Below, in pieces: positions 1 to 9,115 of a stretch of DNA of 64,000 bases. Both the position numbers and the translations under genes were made by a program. Under the pieces are notes generated by a model. That model searched no databases, was not told the origin of the DNA, and was given only the letters and a program-made list of their open reading frames with translations. Origin of the DNA: an uncultured Moraxella sp. Its GTDB lineage: Bacteria > Pseudomonadota > Gammaproteobacteria > Pseudomonadales > Moraxellaceae. Position 1 is the stretch's first letter. Every line of letters begins with the position of its first letter. The DNA lies in contig CALTTC010000002.1 in NCBI GenBank assembly GCA_943908425.1, positions 1-64,000 of the forward strand. The letters are read 5' to 3'.

Positions 1-1
1 C

Positions 2-55
2 TATGAGTTGCCAGTATTGCGTAGTGATGGGCGGGTGAGTGTGGATGAGGCGTAG
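2..55 (+). CDS. C-terminal end of a partial gene, possibly glutaredoxin-like
   Basis: The frame starting at base 2 is open from the window edge and ends at a TAG at 53-55. It encodes the tail YELPVLRSDGRVSVDEA. The ELPVL stretch followed by a short loop recalls the end of DUF836/glutaredoxin-like proteins, but 17 residues cannot establish this. The stop lies 22 bases from the stop of the convergent integrase gene, leaving almost no intergenic space. Confidence 0.35.
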   Translation, partial: YELPVLRSDGRVSVDEA

Positions 56-77
56 GGCGGTAATTTGATGTATTTTA

Positions 78-1304
78 TCAATCAGTAGTTACCAAGTTTT
101 GCAAATAATCTGCCCAATCTTGTAGCATAATGGTGCGTTCTGGTAAATACAAAGCGTGGTTATAAATACCGCTGATGGTGTTATCCACGTGAGCCATTTG
201 TAAATTGATGTGGGCGGTGTTATAGCCTAGGCTGTGTAAATAGGTTGAGCCTGTTGCTCTTAAGTCGTGACCGCTAAAATTAAAGCCCATATACGCCAAG
301 GCGGAATTGACCGTTACCGCACCAATGGGGCTAGTGGGGGTTTTGCCAGAAGGGAATACGTACTCTGATAAGCCACTGATAGTGTGCATTGTCTGTAAAA
401 GCGTCATCATCTGATGCGATAGGGGAACAATATGCGGTCGGTCTGTTTTCATGTTTCGCTCGCCCTGTCGTCTTTTAGCAATGTCGGCAAGAGGCACATG
501 CCAAATTCTACGCTCCCAATCAATGTGCTGCCATTTCATAAATCTGGCTTCTTTTGTGCGACACATAGTATAAAGCATTGTCCAAATAACGCCTTTGGTA
601 GATGGCATACCGCCGTATCCTTGAAGTTGTGTCAACAATTTTTTTAATTCTTGCAAGGTTAAGTCTCTTGCGTGTTCAATTGGCGGTCTTTCAATTTCAC
701 CTTTAGCACCAATAGTTGGGTCGTGTAGCCCCCTTGTCAGTCGCATCGCATAACGAAAAATAAAGCTTGTTTGCTGACGGCAAAGCTCTGCTGTGACCTC
801 GCCTGTGCCTCTTTTGTGTTGATTATTTTGGACTTTTTTCAACGTTTTGTGCATCATGTCAATAATATGAACGGTGTCAATGTCTTTAATGGCTATGTTG
901 CCAAGCACAGGCAAGATATACTTGTCTTGATTGTGGTGAAGTTGGCGAATATAGCCTGCACTGCGTCTATTTTCAAGCTTGGCTAGAAAGTTTTTGGCAT
1001 GATAAACAAACAAGTCTTGTCGGTCGTGATGGGCTTGTCTTTGGGCATCTCTTGCGTGAGTAATGGGATTTTTCCCCAATTTTAATAACGCTCTAGCATT
1101 GGCGTGTTTTTCTCGTGCTTGCGCTAGGCTTACAGACGGATACTCACCGATGAGCATCATTGTTGCCCTGTTATCAAAATTAAAGCGATAATACCAATAT
1201 TTTTTGCCATTAGGACGGATTTCTAGGCACAACCCTTGTTGGTCGGTTTTGCGATAAACTTTGTCAGAAGGCTTAAGAGCTTTTATTTGGGTATCGTTTA
1301 GCAT
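78..1304 (-). CDS. P4-type tyrosine recombinase (integrase)
   Basis: A site-specific tyrosine recombinase of the P4/CP4 integrase type, 408 aa. The N-terminal DUF4102-like arm-binding domain (about residues 1-90, including QQGLCLEIRPNGKKYWYYRF and LIGEYPSVSLAQAR) is followed by a SAM-like core-binding domain and the catalytic domain. The catalytic signature is visible: Arg in MLYTMCRTKEARFMKW, HDLRATG (HxxR), a His in QMAHVDNT and the nucleophile Tyr in SGIYNHAL. The start is the ATG giving MLNDTQIKAL, where homologues begin; the frame also extends upstream to a TTG. Such enzymes integrate and excise genomic islands, usually at tRNA genes. No tRNA, excisionase or island cargo is visible, so it is an orphan here. 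It looks intact. Confidence 0.9.
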   Translation of the reverse strand: MLNDTQIKALKPSDKVYRKTDQQGLCLEIRPNGKKYWYYRFNFDNRATMMLIGEYPSVSLAQAREKHANARALLKLGKNPITHARDAQRQAHHDRQDLFVYHAKNFLAKLENRRSAGYIRQLHHNQDKYILPVLGNIAIKDIDTVHIIDMMHKTLKKVQNNQHKRGTGEVTAELCRQQTSFIFRYAMRLTRGLHDPTIGAKGEIERPPIEHARDLTLQELKKLLTQLQGYGGMPSTKGVIWTMLYTMCRTKEARFMKWQHIDWERRIWHVPLADIAKRRQGERNMKTDRPHIVPLSHQMMTLLQTMHTISGLSEYVFPSGKTPTSPIGAVTVNSALAYMGFNFSGHDLRATGSTYLHSLGYNTAHINLQMAHVDNTISGIYNHALYLPERTIMLQDWADYLQNLVTTD

Positions 1305-1699
1305 GATTGAGTGTAGTAAGATTGTACTCAATATTATACTCAAAAAATGATGGTTTAGGATAGCAAAAAATGGGGAATTATAGGATATTTATTTTTATTG
1401 AGTGCTTATATTACATAGTTTTTTAGTTTATTTATTCTATCTCATTTTGTCTTAATGCTTGTTATGTGTTGATTATCAATCATTAAAATCATATTAGGTT
1501 TATCCTGTTGGATTTGTTGAAGAATAGGTCAAATATAAAAAACAGCACGCTCCTAAGGAACGCACTGTTGTGGGGTTATACAGTTTTTTATCCAGTTAAG
1601 GTAAAATCGCATCCGTTAGCTTTTGTTATTTTACCTGTTTTTTGTTATCTGTCAAATATGACATAGCTAGCCTGCCTTATTATAGGGCAACTTCACCGT
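1305..1699. other. Integrase-putA intergenic region
   Basis: About 395 bases with no convincing gene. It is AT-rich next to the integrase. On the minus strand two TATAAT-like hexamers lie upstream of the integrase start, but neither has a good -35 partner. Nearer putA it holds that gene's terminator. No tRNA or obvious att direct repeat was seen. Confidence 0.5.
1534..1569 (-). terminator. Rho-independent terminator of putA
   Basis: On the minus strand a stem AACAGTGCGTTCC / GGAGCGTGCTGTT closes a TTA loop and runs straight into TTTTTTATA. With G-U pairs the 13-bp stem is complete in RNA. The wobbles become A-C mismatches on the plus strand, which fixes the orientation. It lies 130 bases beyond the putA stop. 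Confidence 0.85.
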
Positions 1700-4600
1700 C
1701 TAAGCACTTGCCATGAGGCTTGCATTACCACCAGCGGCGGTTGTGTTATGGCTTTGGCTAACTTCGTGATAGAGCTTTGCCATGTCTAGACCGTGTTCGG
1801 CTGCGATGATTTTTTTTAGGGCGCCATCAGTTTGACTCAAAGCGACTTTGGTGGCAAGCGGCAAAGGACTTAGCGCTACCGTGATGGTGTTACGCATCGC
1901 TACCGTTTCTTCGGCAACCAACAACTGCTGACTGCGCGTCGCCCAAGCGGTCAAAGGGGAATCCGAGGTAATCACCACCTTTGTGCCATTAGCGACCAGC
2001 TCGGTAAAGGCTTCCAAGGCTTGGGCGAAAGTACCGCCATAGAGCCACACCGAGGCGGGCGCGTGGTAGCTTAGACTGTTCTCTTCTCCTGTCGGACCAT
2101 CTAGCATTACCACGGCTTTATGGCGTGAACGTTCAGGGAGGGCAGTAAGTAGCTGTTGAATACGCTCCAGCGCCTCTTGTGATAGCTCGCCTGCGCGTTT
2201 TGCTTCTTCGGCGATAGTGATCGCCTCTTGTACATTGGCGCTATTGATAAGTGCTGGCGTATCAGGGTTTGGCATTGTCCAGTAGGGCAAATTGCTTAAG
2301 CGCTGTAGGTAAAACGGTCCGCCCGCCTTGGGTCCTGTGCCTGATAGACCATGTCCACCAAAGGGTTGCACCCCAACCACGGCACCAACAATGTTACGGT
2401 TAATATAAATATTACCTGCCTCAATACGCTCGCTAATGGCAGCAATCGTGCCATCAATCCGGCTATGAATGCCATGTGTTAGGGCATAGCCTTTGGCATT
2501 GATGTCATCAATTAGGGCTGGCAATTTATCGGCTTTATAGGTAACTACATGTAGCACCGGTCCAAATACTTCTTGCTTTAGTTCGGACAAGTCATTTAAT
2601 TCAAATAAAATGGGGGCTACAAAGGTGCCTTGCTCACCGCCATTCACGGCAATTTCATGGTAAGGGTTGGTTACCTTTAGGGCGTTAATGTGCTTATAGA
2701 GATTGTCGTGGGCTTCTTGGTCAATGACTGGGCCAACATCGGTGGCAAGTAGCCGTGGATTACCGACGACAAGCTCATCCATTGCCCCCTTAATCATCGC
2801 AATCATGGGTTTGGCAACATCTTCTTGTAAACATAAAATACGCAGTGCCGAACAACGCTGTCCTGCCGAATCAAATGCTGACGCTAGCACATCGGTACAC
2901 ACTTGCTCGGGCAGGGCGGTGCTGTCCACAATCATCGCATTCATACCGCCAGTTTCGGCAATCAAAATGGGGTGGTCGTCACGCTTAGCAAGGGTTGCGT
3001 TAATTTTTCTGGCAACATCGGTAGAGCCTGTAAAGACCACGGCGTTAATACGCGTATCGGCGGTTAAAGCTGCCCCAACGTCACCAGCACCAAGCACTAG
3101 CTGTAAGGCATCATTTGGCACGCCGGCTTCATAAAGCCAAGCCACTGCCAAATAGGCGATAATGCTGGTCTGCTCGGCAGGTTTGGCGACCACGGTATTG
3201 CCAGCTGCCAAGGCGGACACCACTTCGCCCACAAAAATTGCCAAAGGGAAATTCCAAGGGCTAATGGCAACCACGGTGCCAACGGGCTGATTTAACTGCA
3301 GTCGCTCGGTTTCATTGGCATAATAATGGCAAAAATCCACGGCTTCACGCACTTCACTGATGGCATTTTGTAGTGTTTTACCCGCTTCACGCACCGCTAC
3401 CATCATGAGTAGCGCCATACGCCGCTCATCTTCCATCAAGTCGGCAAAGCGCCGTAACATCGCTGCGCGTTCACTCGGGCTTACCGCTTGCCATGAGGTT
3501 TGGGCGCTGATGGCGACATCAATGATATTGGGTACATCGCTTGCATCAGCAAAGCTCACCTGACCTACAATATCGCTATTATCAGCAGGGTTTAGCACAG
3601 GGTGGGCGTCTTGACCCTTAAGGCTAGTTGCCGTCAAAGAGCTGACATTAAAATCAATCTGACACGCCTCAGACAGGTGCTGTTCTAGGCGTTGCAGTAC
3701 GTGCTCATTGGACAAATCTAGCCCTTTGGAGTTTTTGCGCCCATTAGCATAAATGTTTTTGGCGGTCGGCGTCAAAGGATTGGGCGTGCCTTGTGTGTCG
3801 GCTAATTCTTCTAGAGGCGAGCGAGTCAAGTCGTCAATACTTACCGATTCGTCTACAATACGATTGACAAAAGAGGAATTCGCCCCATTTTCTAGCAGAC
3901 GACGTACTAAATAAGCAAGCAATGTCTCGTGCGTGCCCACAGGGGCATAAATGCGCACGCGTCGCCCCATATTCTGTGCGCCGACGACTTGGTCGTATAG
4001 GGTTTCGCCCATACCGTGCAGGCATTGAAATTCATAGTCTTTACCCTCGCCCATTTCATAAATGCTGGCAAGGCTCTGGGCGTTGTGTGTCGCAAATTGC
4101 GGAAAAATCGCATCTTGGGCGGCAAGCAATTTTTTGGCGCAGGCGAGATAAGACACATCGGTATGCACTTTTCTTGTGTAGACCGGATAGCCGTCAATGC
4201 CGTCCACTTGTGCCCATTTGATTTCGCTGTCCCAATACGCGCCTTTGACTAGGCGTATCATCAGCTTTTGTCCGTTACGCCGTGCCAAATCAATCAAATA
4301 ATCAATGACAAAAGGGCAACGTTTTTGGTAAGCTTGCACCACAAAACCAATGCCGTTAAAGCCTTGCAATTCTGGTTCAGAGACCAGTTTTTCCATCAAA
4401 TCAAGCGATAATTCTAAGCGATTGGCTTCTTCGGCATCAATATTTAGTCCGATATTATAGTCTTTAGCAAGGACAAATAATGCTTTAAGACGTGGCAACA
4501 GCTCACTCATCACGCGTTTGTGTTGGGCGCGTACATAACGGGGGTGAATGGCGGATAATTTGACCGAAATGCCATTGCCATCATAGACCCCACGTCCAGC

Positions 4601-5296
4601 GCTGTCTTTACCGATGGCGTGAATGGCTTTGACATAATCATTGTAATAGCGGTCGGCATCCGCTTCGGTCATTGCTGCCTCGCCTAGCATATCAAAACTA
4701 AAGCGATAGCCCAGTTTTTCGCGGGCTTTGCCATTGGCAAGGGCTTCATCAATGGTTTGCCCGGTTACAAATTGTTTGCCGAGCATTTTCATGGCATAAT
4801 TGACCCCGCCACGAATAAAAGGCTCGCCGCCTTTTTGGATAACGCGGTTTAGGGCGGCAGATAAGCCTTTGTCGCTTGTTGGCTGTGAAAGTTTGCCCGT
4901 TAATAGTAACCCCCACGCGGCGGCATTGACAAACATGGATGGGCTATTGCCAATATGGCTTTTCCAGTCACCGCCAGCAAGTTTGTCTTTGATTAAGCGG
5001 TCTCTTGTGGCATTGTCAGGGATACGCAGTAGGGCTTCAGCTAGGCACATGAGCGCTACCCCTTCTTCGCTTGACAGCGAAAACTCGTGCATTAAAGCGT
5101 CCACGCCTGATGATTTACTGCGGTCGTTGCGCACTTTGCTAATAAGCAGTCTTGCGCGCTCACGAATATTGTCTTGCTCTGCTGTGCTAAAATCTAGCGT
5201 GGCGGCTAAACGCGTAACCGCTGTGGTTTCCTCTAAACGATAGGCGTCGGTGATGGCATCACGTAATGGGCTTTGGGGGTGGGAGAGCTGAAACAT
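1700..5296 (-). CDS. putA: Bifunctional proline dehydrogenase / L-glutamate-gamma-semialdehyde dehydrogenase
   Basis: Converts proline to glutamate in two steps (FAD-dependent PRODH, then NAD-dependent ALDH) with substrate channelling. 1198 aa. The N-terminal helical region (about 1-170) leads into the PRODH barrel (about 180-480, with GRGVYDGNGISVKLSAIHPR, the LMIRLVKGAYWDSEIKWAQ strand and FATHNAQ). The ALDH domain (about 565-1010) has PWNFPLAI, FTGSTDVA, catalytic Glu781 in LIAETGG and catalytic Cys815 in FDSAGQRCSALR. A C-terminal ALDH-like domain follows. It lacks the N-terminal ribbon-helix-helix DNA-binding domain (about 50 aa) that makes E. coli PutA an autorepressor, so it should be bifunctional only. 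Monocistronic, with its own -10 and terminator. Confidence 0.97.
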   Translation of the reverse strand: MFQLSHPQSPLRDAITDAYRLEETTAVTRLAATLDFSTAEQDNIRERARLLISKVRNDRSKSSGVDALMHEFSLSSEEGVALMCLAEALLRIPDNATRDRLIKDKLAGGDWKSHIGNSPSMFVNAAAWGLLLTGKLSQPTSDKGLSAALNRVIQKGGEPFIRGGVNYAMKMLGKQFVTGQTIDEALANGKAREKLGYRFSFDMLGEAAMTEADADRYYNDYVKAIHAIGKDSAGRGVYDGNGISVKLSAIHPRYVRAQHKRVMSELLPRLKALFVLAKDYNIGLNIDAEEANRLELSLDLMEKLVSEPELQGFNGIGFVVQAYQKRCPFVIDYLIDLARRNGQKLMIRLVKGAYWDSEIKWAQVDGIDGYPVYTRKVHTDVSYLACAKKLLAAQDAIFPQFATHNAQSLASIYEMGEGKDYEFQCLHGMGETLYDQVVGAQNMGRRVRIYAPVGTHETLLAYLVRRLLENGANSSFVNRIVDESVSIDDLTRSPLEELADTQGTPNPLTPTAKNIYANGRKNSKGLDLSNEHVLQRLEQHLSEACQIDFNVSSLTATSLKGQDAHPVLNPADNSDIVGQVSFADASDVPNIIDVAISAQTSWQAVSPSERAAMLRRFADLMEDERRMALLMMVAVREAGKTLQNAISEVREAVDFCHYYANETERLQLNQPVGTVVAISPWNFPLAIFVGEVVSALAAGNTVVAKPAEQTSIIAYLAVAWLYEAGVPNDALQLVLGAGDVGAALTADTRINAVVFTGSTDVARKINATLAKRDDHPILIAETGGMNAMIVDSTALPEQVCTDVLASAFDSAGQRCSALRILCLQEDVAKPMIAMIKGAMDELVVGNPRLLATDVGPVIDQEAHDNLYKHINALKVTNPYHEIAVNGGEQGTFVAPILFELNDLSELKQEVFGPVLHVVTYKADKLPALIDDINAKGYALTHGIHSRIDGTIAAISERIEAGNIYINRNIVGAVVGVQPFGGHGLSGTGPKAGGPFYLQRLSNLPYWTMPNPDTPALINSANVQEAITIAEEAKRAGELSQEALERIQQLLTALPERSRHKAVVMLDGPTGEENSLSYHAPASVWLYGGTFAQALEAFTELVANGTKVVITSDSPLTAWATRSQQLLVAEETVAMRNTITVALSPLPLATKVALSQTDGALKKIIAAEHGLDMAKLYHEVSQSHNTTAAGGNASLMASA

Positions 5297-5326
5297 AACA
5301 ACCTATAATAGATCAAAAAATGCGCT

Positions 5327-5332
5327 ATTATA
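5327..5332 (-). promoter_or_regulatory. -10 element of putA promoter
   Basis: On the minus strand TGCTATAATAGCGC lies about 31 bases upstream of the putA ATG and contains a consensus TATAAT preceded by TGC (extended -10). No good -35 at 17 bp is visible. The same TGCTATAAT context recurs upstream of other genes in the window. Confidence 0.5.
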
Positions 5333-5384
5333 GCATAGCAAAAGCCAAAATTTATGAAAAAAAGTGAGGCGCGCGGTCGGTTAT

Positions 5385-8300
5385 TTAGCTAAGCCTACTT
5401 ACCCCTTGTCCGCTAATGATACTTTCGCCATTCGCCTGTTTTTTCACACTAATTTGCGTGCTGATTTGTTCTTTTAGGCTAGGGACATGTGAGATAATGC
5501 CAATAGTCTTGCCAGCATTGTGGAGCTCATTTAAAGTGCTAAGGGCAATGGCTAAATGCGTGTCGTCTAGCGTGCCAAACCCTTCATCCAAAAATAGCGA
5601 ATAAATCGGGCGGTTTTGGCTACTAAATTGCGATAAACCGAGCGCCAATGCCAGACTGATAATAAATTGCTCGCCGCCAGAGAGATTTTTGGTACTGCGT
5701 GTTTGCCCGCCTTGGGCGTAATCAATGATGTCAATGCCTAGCTTGGTTTGTTCATCAAGCGATACGACCAGCTCATAACGCTTGTGCATTTTGTTTAGCT
5801 GAGCATTGGCATAGTCTAGTAAGTGTTGCAGGTGGATTTCTTGGACGTAGTTGCGGAATTTTTTGCCAGTGGCAGAACCGATTAAGTCGTTTAATTGTTG
5901 CCAGACTAGCGCTTCTTTTTTAAGCGTCTGCAATGCCTCATAGCGGGCTTGATGTTCGGCTTGCTTTGCTTCTATGGTGTGCTTTTGGGCTTGTAATTTG
6001 GCAATTTCTTGTGCTAATTGCTCGCTGTCGGCTTGGGCTTTAGCAATAGCTTCTTGCTGTGTATCGTCGTCCCACGTCGCAATATCGCTATATTGTGTGC
6101 TTATCTTGGCGAGTTGTTCTCCTAGTTGCTTTAAGTCTTGTTCGGCAAGGTCGGTATCGCGTTTTAATTGCTCTTTGGTTGCTTGTAGCTGTGCGCGCTC
6201 GCTTGGGGGAAGGATGGCGACGTGATAGGCGTTGATATCGCGAAAGCCGTGTTGGTGTAGACTTTGGGTGAGAGTTTTGTATGCTTGGTCTACAACTAAT
6301 TGGTTGTCGGTGATTTTTTGCTTGACCTCTTGAATGTTATGTGCGATGGCTTTTAACTGGTTACGCTTCTCGGCATAGCTTGTGCGACAGCTTGCTAGCT
6401 GTGTTTGTGATTGATGAATCTCGTTTGTTGCTTGGTCAATGAGTAGTGCTGGGTTAGCCTCATCAGGGAGCAGTTGTCGGCGCGCTTGCTGTAACTCCTC
6501 TATGGCGCTACTTGTACTATCACGATTTTGGGTTAATTGCGCCATCTGTGTTTGTTGTAAATTTTGTTTGCTGTTAAGTGCGGCGATATTTTCTTTGATT
6601 GTCGCAAGCTTGGCGTTTAAGCTAGTAAGTTCTTTATCTGCCTTTTGATAGGCGGTTTCTTGCATCTTTAATTGCTGGGTGAGTGCCTCAAGTAGCACAA
6701 CATAATCGCTTTTGTTGTAGCGTGCTTGTGCGGTGATGGCGTCTTGCAAATTTTGCCAAGACTTGAGATGGTCGCTTTGGGGGATAAGGGTCAAAAGCTG
6801 GTGCACGTTTTTATGCAGTCTATCGTGCGCTAGGCGTAAGCTGTCCTTTGCATCGCTAATGACAGGGGTAAGAACAGCAAGCTCACGCTGAATCTGTTGA
6901 TGTTCGGTGGTTATCTTTTGTGCTTCGTGGCGCGCAGTGGCAAGCTGTTCTTGGTCGTGCTCATAGTCGTCAATAGCTTCCACTAAGGCGTTGTAGTTGT
7001 GCTTGGTGTTTTCAATGACAGCAGATAATTGCGCAGACAAGGGGTTATCATTTAGGTGCATATAGGGGGCTATTTGGGCTTTTAACTGATTCATCTGCAC
7101 GGCGTACTCATCATAAGCTTGTTGCCATTGTGCTTGTTCTTTGTTGTATTGATTTTGCTTATGTTCCTTGGCGTGTTGTAATTGGGTAATGGTTGCCTGA
7201 CAGGCATGAAGGGCGGTGCGTGCCTGTTCAAATTCGTGCTGAATTTGGCTTACATCTTGCGTTATCGGTGGCTGGGTGCGATAGGGATGGCTGGTTGCCC
7301 CGCAGAGTGGGCAGGGCTGTCCTGTCTCTAGTTGTGCTAGGCGCTGTCTTAGTGTTAAGGTCTCTTGAGCAAGGCTATATAGGCGCTCGCTTGCGGCATA
7401 GTCTTGCTCTAATGTCTGCTGTTGTTTTTCGGAGGTTGTTTGTTGTGTTAAAATGTCGTTAATGTTGTTTTGTAGGTCGCTAAGTTCATCTTTTTTGCGC
7501 TTCAGGCTTGATTCTGTCCGTGCTAGTTGCTCGGCACTGTGCAAGTGCTTTTCTAGCGTGCTGATGGTGGTATGGATAGTCGCTACCTGTGCCTTGTAGC
7601 TGTGCTTGTCAAGCGGTGTGGGTAGCTTATTTTGTAGTCGCTCTGCGCTCTGCTCGGCAGTAGTGCTTAGTTGTGCTAGGTCATTATCAATTTGCTTTTG
7701 TGTGTTTTGTAGCTTATTTTCTTGGGCGGTTAAGTCGTCTTTTTTGCTTTGGTGGGCAGTAAGCCTAGTTAAAGCGGTGTGATAGGTGTCACTATCGGCA
7801 ATAAAGTCCGCTTGCAGGCGCGTTAGTTCCGTAAGTTGTTTGCCACTATTAGCATGGTCGGGATTGTCAAGGTAGACTTGGACATCTTGTAAGGCGCTAT
7901 GGGTGGCATCTTGTGATTCGTTGGCGTCTTTTAGTTGCTTGGCGGTGGCGCTTTGGGCGTTTTGACAATCGCTATACTCGCGGTCAAGACCATCAAGCGT
8001 GTTTTGTAGTTGCGCAAGCTCTTGGTCATAGCGGATGGCTTGTTGCCATTTTGGGTGATTTTCGTTGTATTGTGCTTGCAGGTGCTCTAGCGCTTGTCTT
8101 AATGCTGTACCTTGTTGTTTAAGTGTATCTTGTGCCTTATTGAGCACTTGCTCGTCGTTAAGATATTGGTTAAGGCTGGCTTCTAAGTGTTCGCCATCTA
8201 CTGTGGCGTCACGCCATGCGCTAAATGATGGGGTAATATGCTCACTTTTATAGTGTTGCTCTAAGCGCTCTTGTTGTGTCGCAAAGGCATTAGTAGCCGC

Positions 8301-9098
8301 TTGTACAGTCGCTAGTGCTTGCTGTCCGCGTTGTTTGTCGTCGCTTAGCTGTCTGTAGTGCTGTAGAGTGGCGTATTGCTGCTCTAAGGTGCGACAATAA
8401 GTTGTGTGTTTTTGCTGTACCTCTTCTTGCTCACGCAGTGCTTGCAGTACGTCATCATAATCAAGGCTTGTGTCTTGTGAGTCGCTAAGCTTGCCTTGTA
8501 GTTCGCTTAAGCGTTGCTGGTAGTCTTTATTTTTGTTGTAGGCTTTAATGCTCATCGCGCTATAAATTTCCGTGCCAGTAATGCGCTCTAGCATCTCCCC
8601 ACGTGTGTCGGCACTGCTGTTTAAAAATTCGGCAAAATCTCCTTGCGCGAGTAAAATCGCCCGCTTAAACTGTTCAAAATCCATCAGCAAAATGCTGGCT
8701 ATTTTGGCATCGATGTCTGCCTTTTTGTCAGTGATAATGCGGTATTTGCTGTCTTTATAAATGCTAAGCTCGCGTTTACTGTGCTGTAGATTGCCTTTGG
8801 GACTTTTATTGGCGCGGTGCTGATAAAATCGACACATATATTGCTTGTCATCAATGGCAAACTCAAGCTGTACCTCAAGATAGCCGGCATTTTTGTGCAT
8901 AAGCTCGTTTTGGTTTTTGCTAATTTCTTTAATGCGTGGCGTGCGCCCATAAAGTGCCAAGCAAATAGCGTCCAGAATCGTTGTCTTGCCTGCACCAGTA
9001 TCGCCGACAATAGCAAAGAGGCGGTAGTTAGTAAAATCAATCTGCCAGCGCCCTTTTAGTGAGTTGATATTTTCTAGTTGCACGCGCAAAATTTTCAT
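5385..9098 (-). CDS. sbcC: Exonuclease subunit SbcC (SMC-like ATPase)
   Basis: ATPase subunit of the SbcCD (Mre11-Rad50-type) nuclease, which processes hairpins and blocked DNA ends. 1237 aa, longer than the roughly 1050 aa of E. coli SbcC; the extra length is in the coiled coil. The N-terminal half-ATPase has Walker A GDTGAGKTT (residues 32-40). Long Gln/Ala-rich coiled coils flank a zinc hook GQPCPLCGATSHP (about residues 590-602). The C-terminal half-ATPase carries the LSGGEQFIISLALALG signature (about 1140) and Walker B SLFLDEGFGTLDD (about 1167). It starts 17 bases after the sbcD stop and is the last gene of ybeD-sbcD-sbcC. Confidence 0.97.
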   Translation of the reverse strand: MKILRVQLENINSLKGRWQIDFTNYRLFAIVGDTGAGKTTILDAICLALYGRTPRIKEISKNQNELMHKNAGYLEVQLEFAIDDKQYMCRFYQHRANKSPKGNLQHSKRELSIYKDSKYRIITDKKADIDAKIASILLMDFEQFKRAILLAQGDFAEFLNSSADTRGEMLERITGTEIYSAMSIKAYNKNKDYQQRLSELQGKLSDSQDTSLDYDDVLQALREQEEVQQKHTTYCRTLEQQYATLQHYRQLSDDKQRGQQALATVQAATNAFATQQERLEQHYKSEHITPSFSAWRDATVDGEHLEASLNQYLNDEQVLNKAQDTLKQQGTALRQALEHLQAQYNENHPKWQQAIRYDQELAQLQNTLDGLDREYSDCQNAQSATAKQLKDANESQDATHSALQDVQVYLDNPDHANSGKQLTELTRLQADFIADSDTYHTALTRLTAHQSKKDDLTAQENKLQNTQKQIDNDLAQLSTTAEQSAERLQNKLPTPLDKHSYKAQVATIHTTISTLEKHLHSAEQLARTESSLKRKKDELSDLQNNINDILTQQTTSEKQQQTLEQDYAASERLYSLAQETLTLRQRLAQLETGQPCPLCGATSHPYRTQPPITQDVSQIQHEFEQARTALHACQATITQLQHAKEHKQNQYNKEQAQWQQAYDEYAVQMNQLKAQIAPYMHLNDNPLSAQLSAVIENTKHNYNALVEAIDDYEHDQEQLATARHEAQKITTEHQQIQRELAVLTPVISDAKDSLRLAHDRLHKNVHQLLTLIPQSDHLKSWQNLQDAITAQARYNKSDYVVLLEALTQQLKMQETAYQKADKELTSLNAKLATIKENIAALNSKQNLQQTQMAQLTQNRDSTSSAIEELQQARRQLLPDEANPALLIDQATNEIHQSQTQLASCRTSYAEKRNQLKAIAHNIQEVKQKITDNQLVVDQAYKTLTQSLHQHGFRDINAYHVAILPPSERAQLQATKEQLKRDTDLAEQDLKQLGEQLAKISTQYSDIATWDDDTQQEAIAKAQADSEQLAQEIAKLQAQKHTIEAKQAEHQARYEALQTLKKEALVWQQLNDLIGSATGKKFRNYVQEIHLQHLLDYANAQLNKMHKRYELVVSLDEQTKLGIDIIDYAQGGQTRSTKNLSGGEQFIISLALALGLSQFSSQNRPIYSLFLDEGFGTLDDTHLAIALSTLNELHNAGKTIGIISHVPSLKEQISTQISVKKQANGESIISGQGVSRLS

Positions 9099-9115
9099 GG
9101 CTAATCCTTCGGCGA

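Noticed and set aside
78..1304. A prophage or complete genomic island at the left end
   Set aside because: Only the integrase is present; the flanking genes look like core chromosome.
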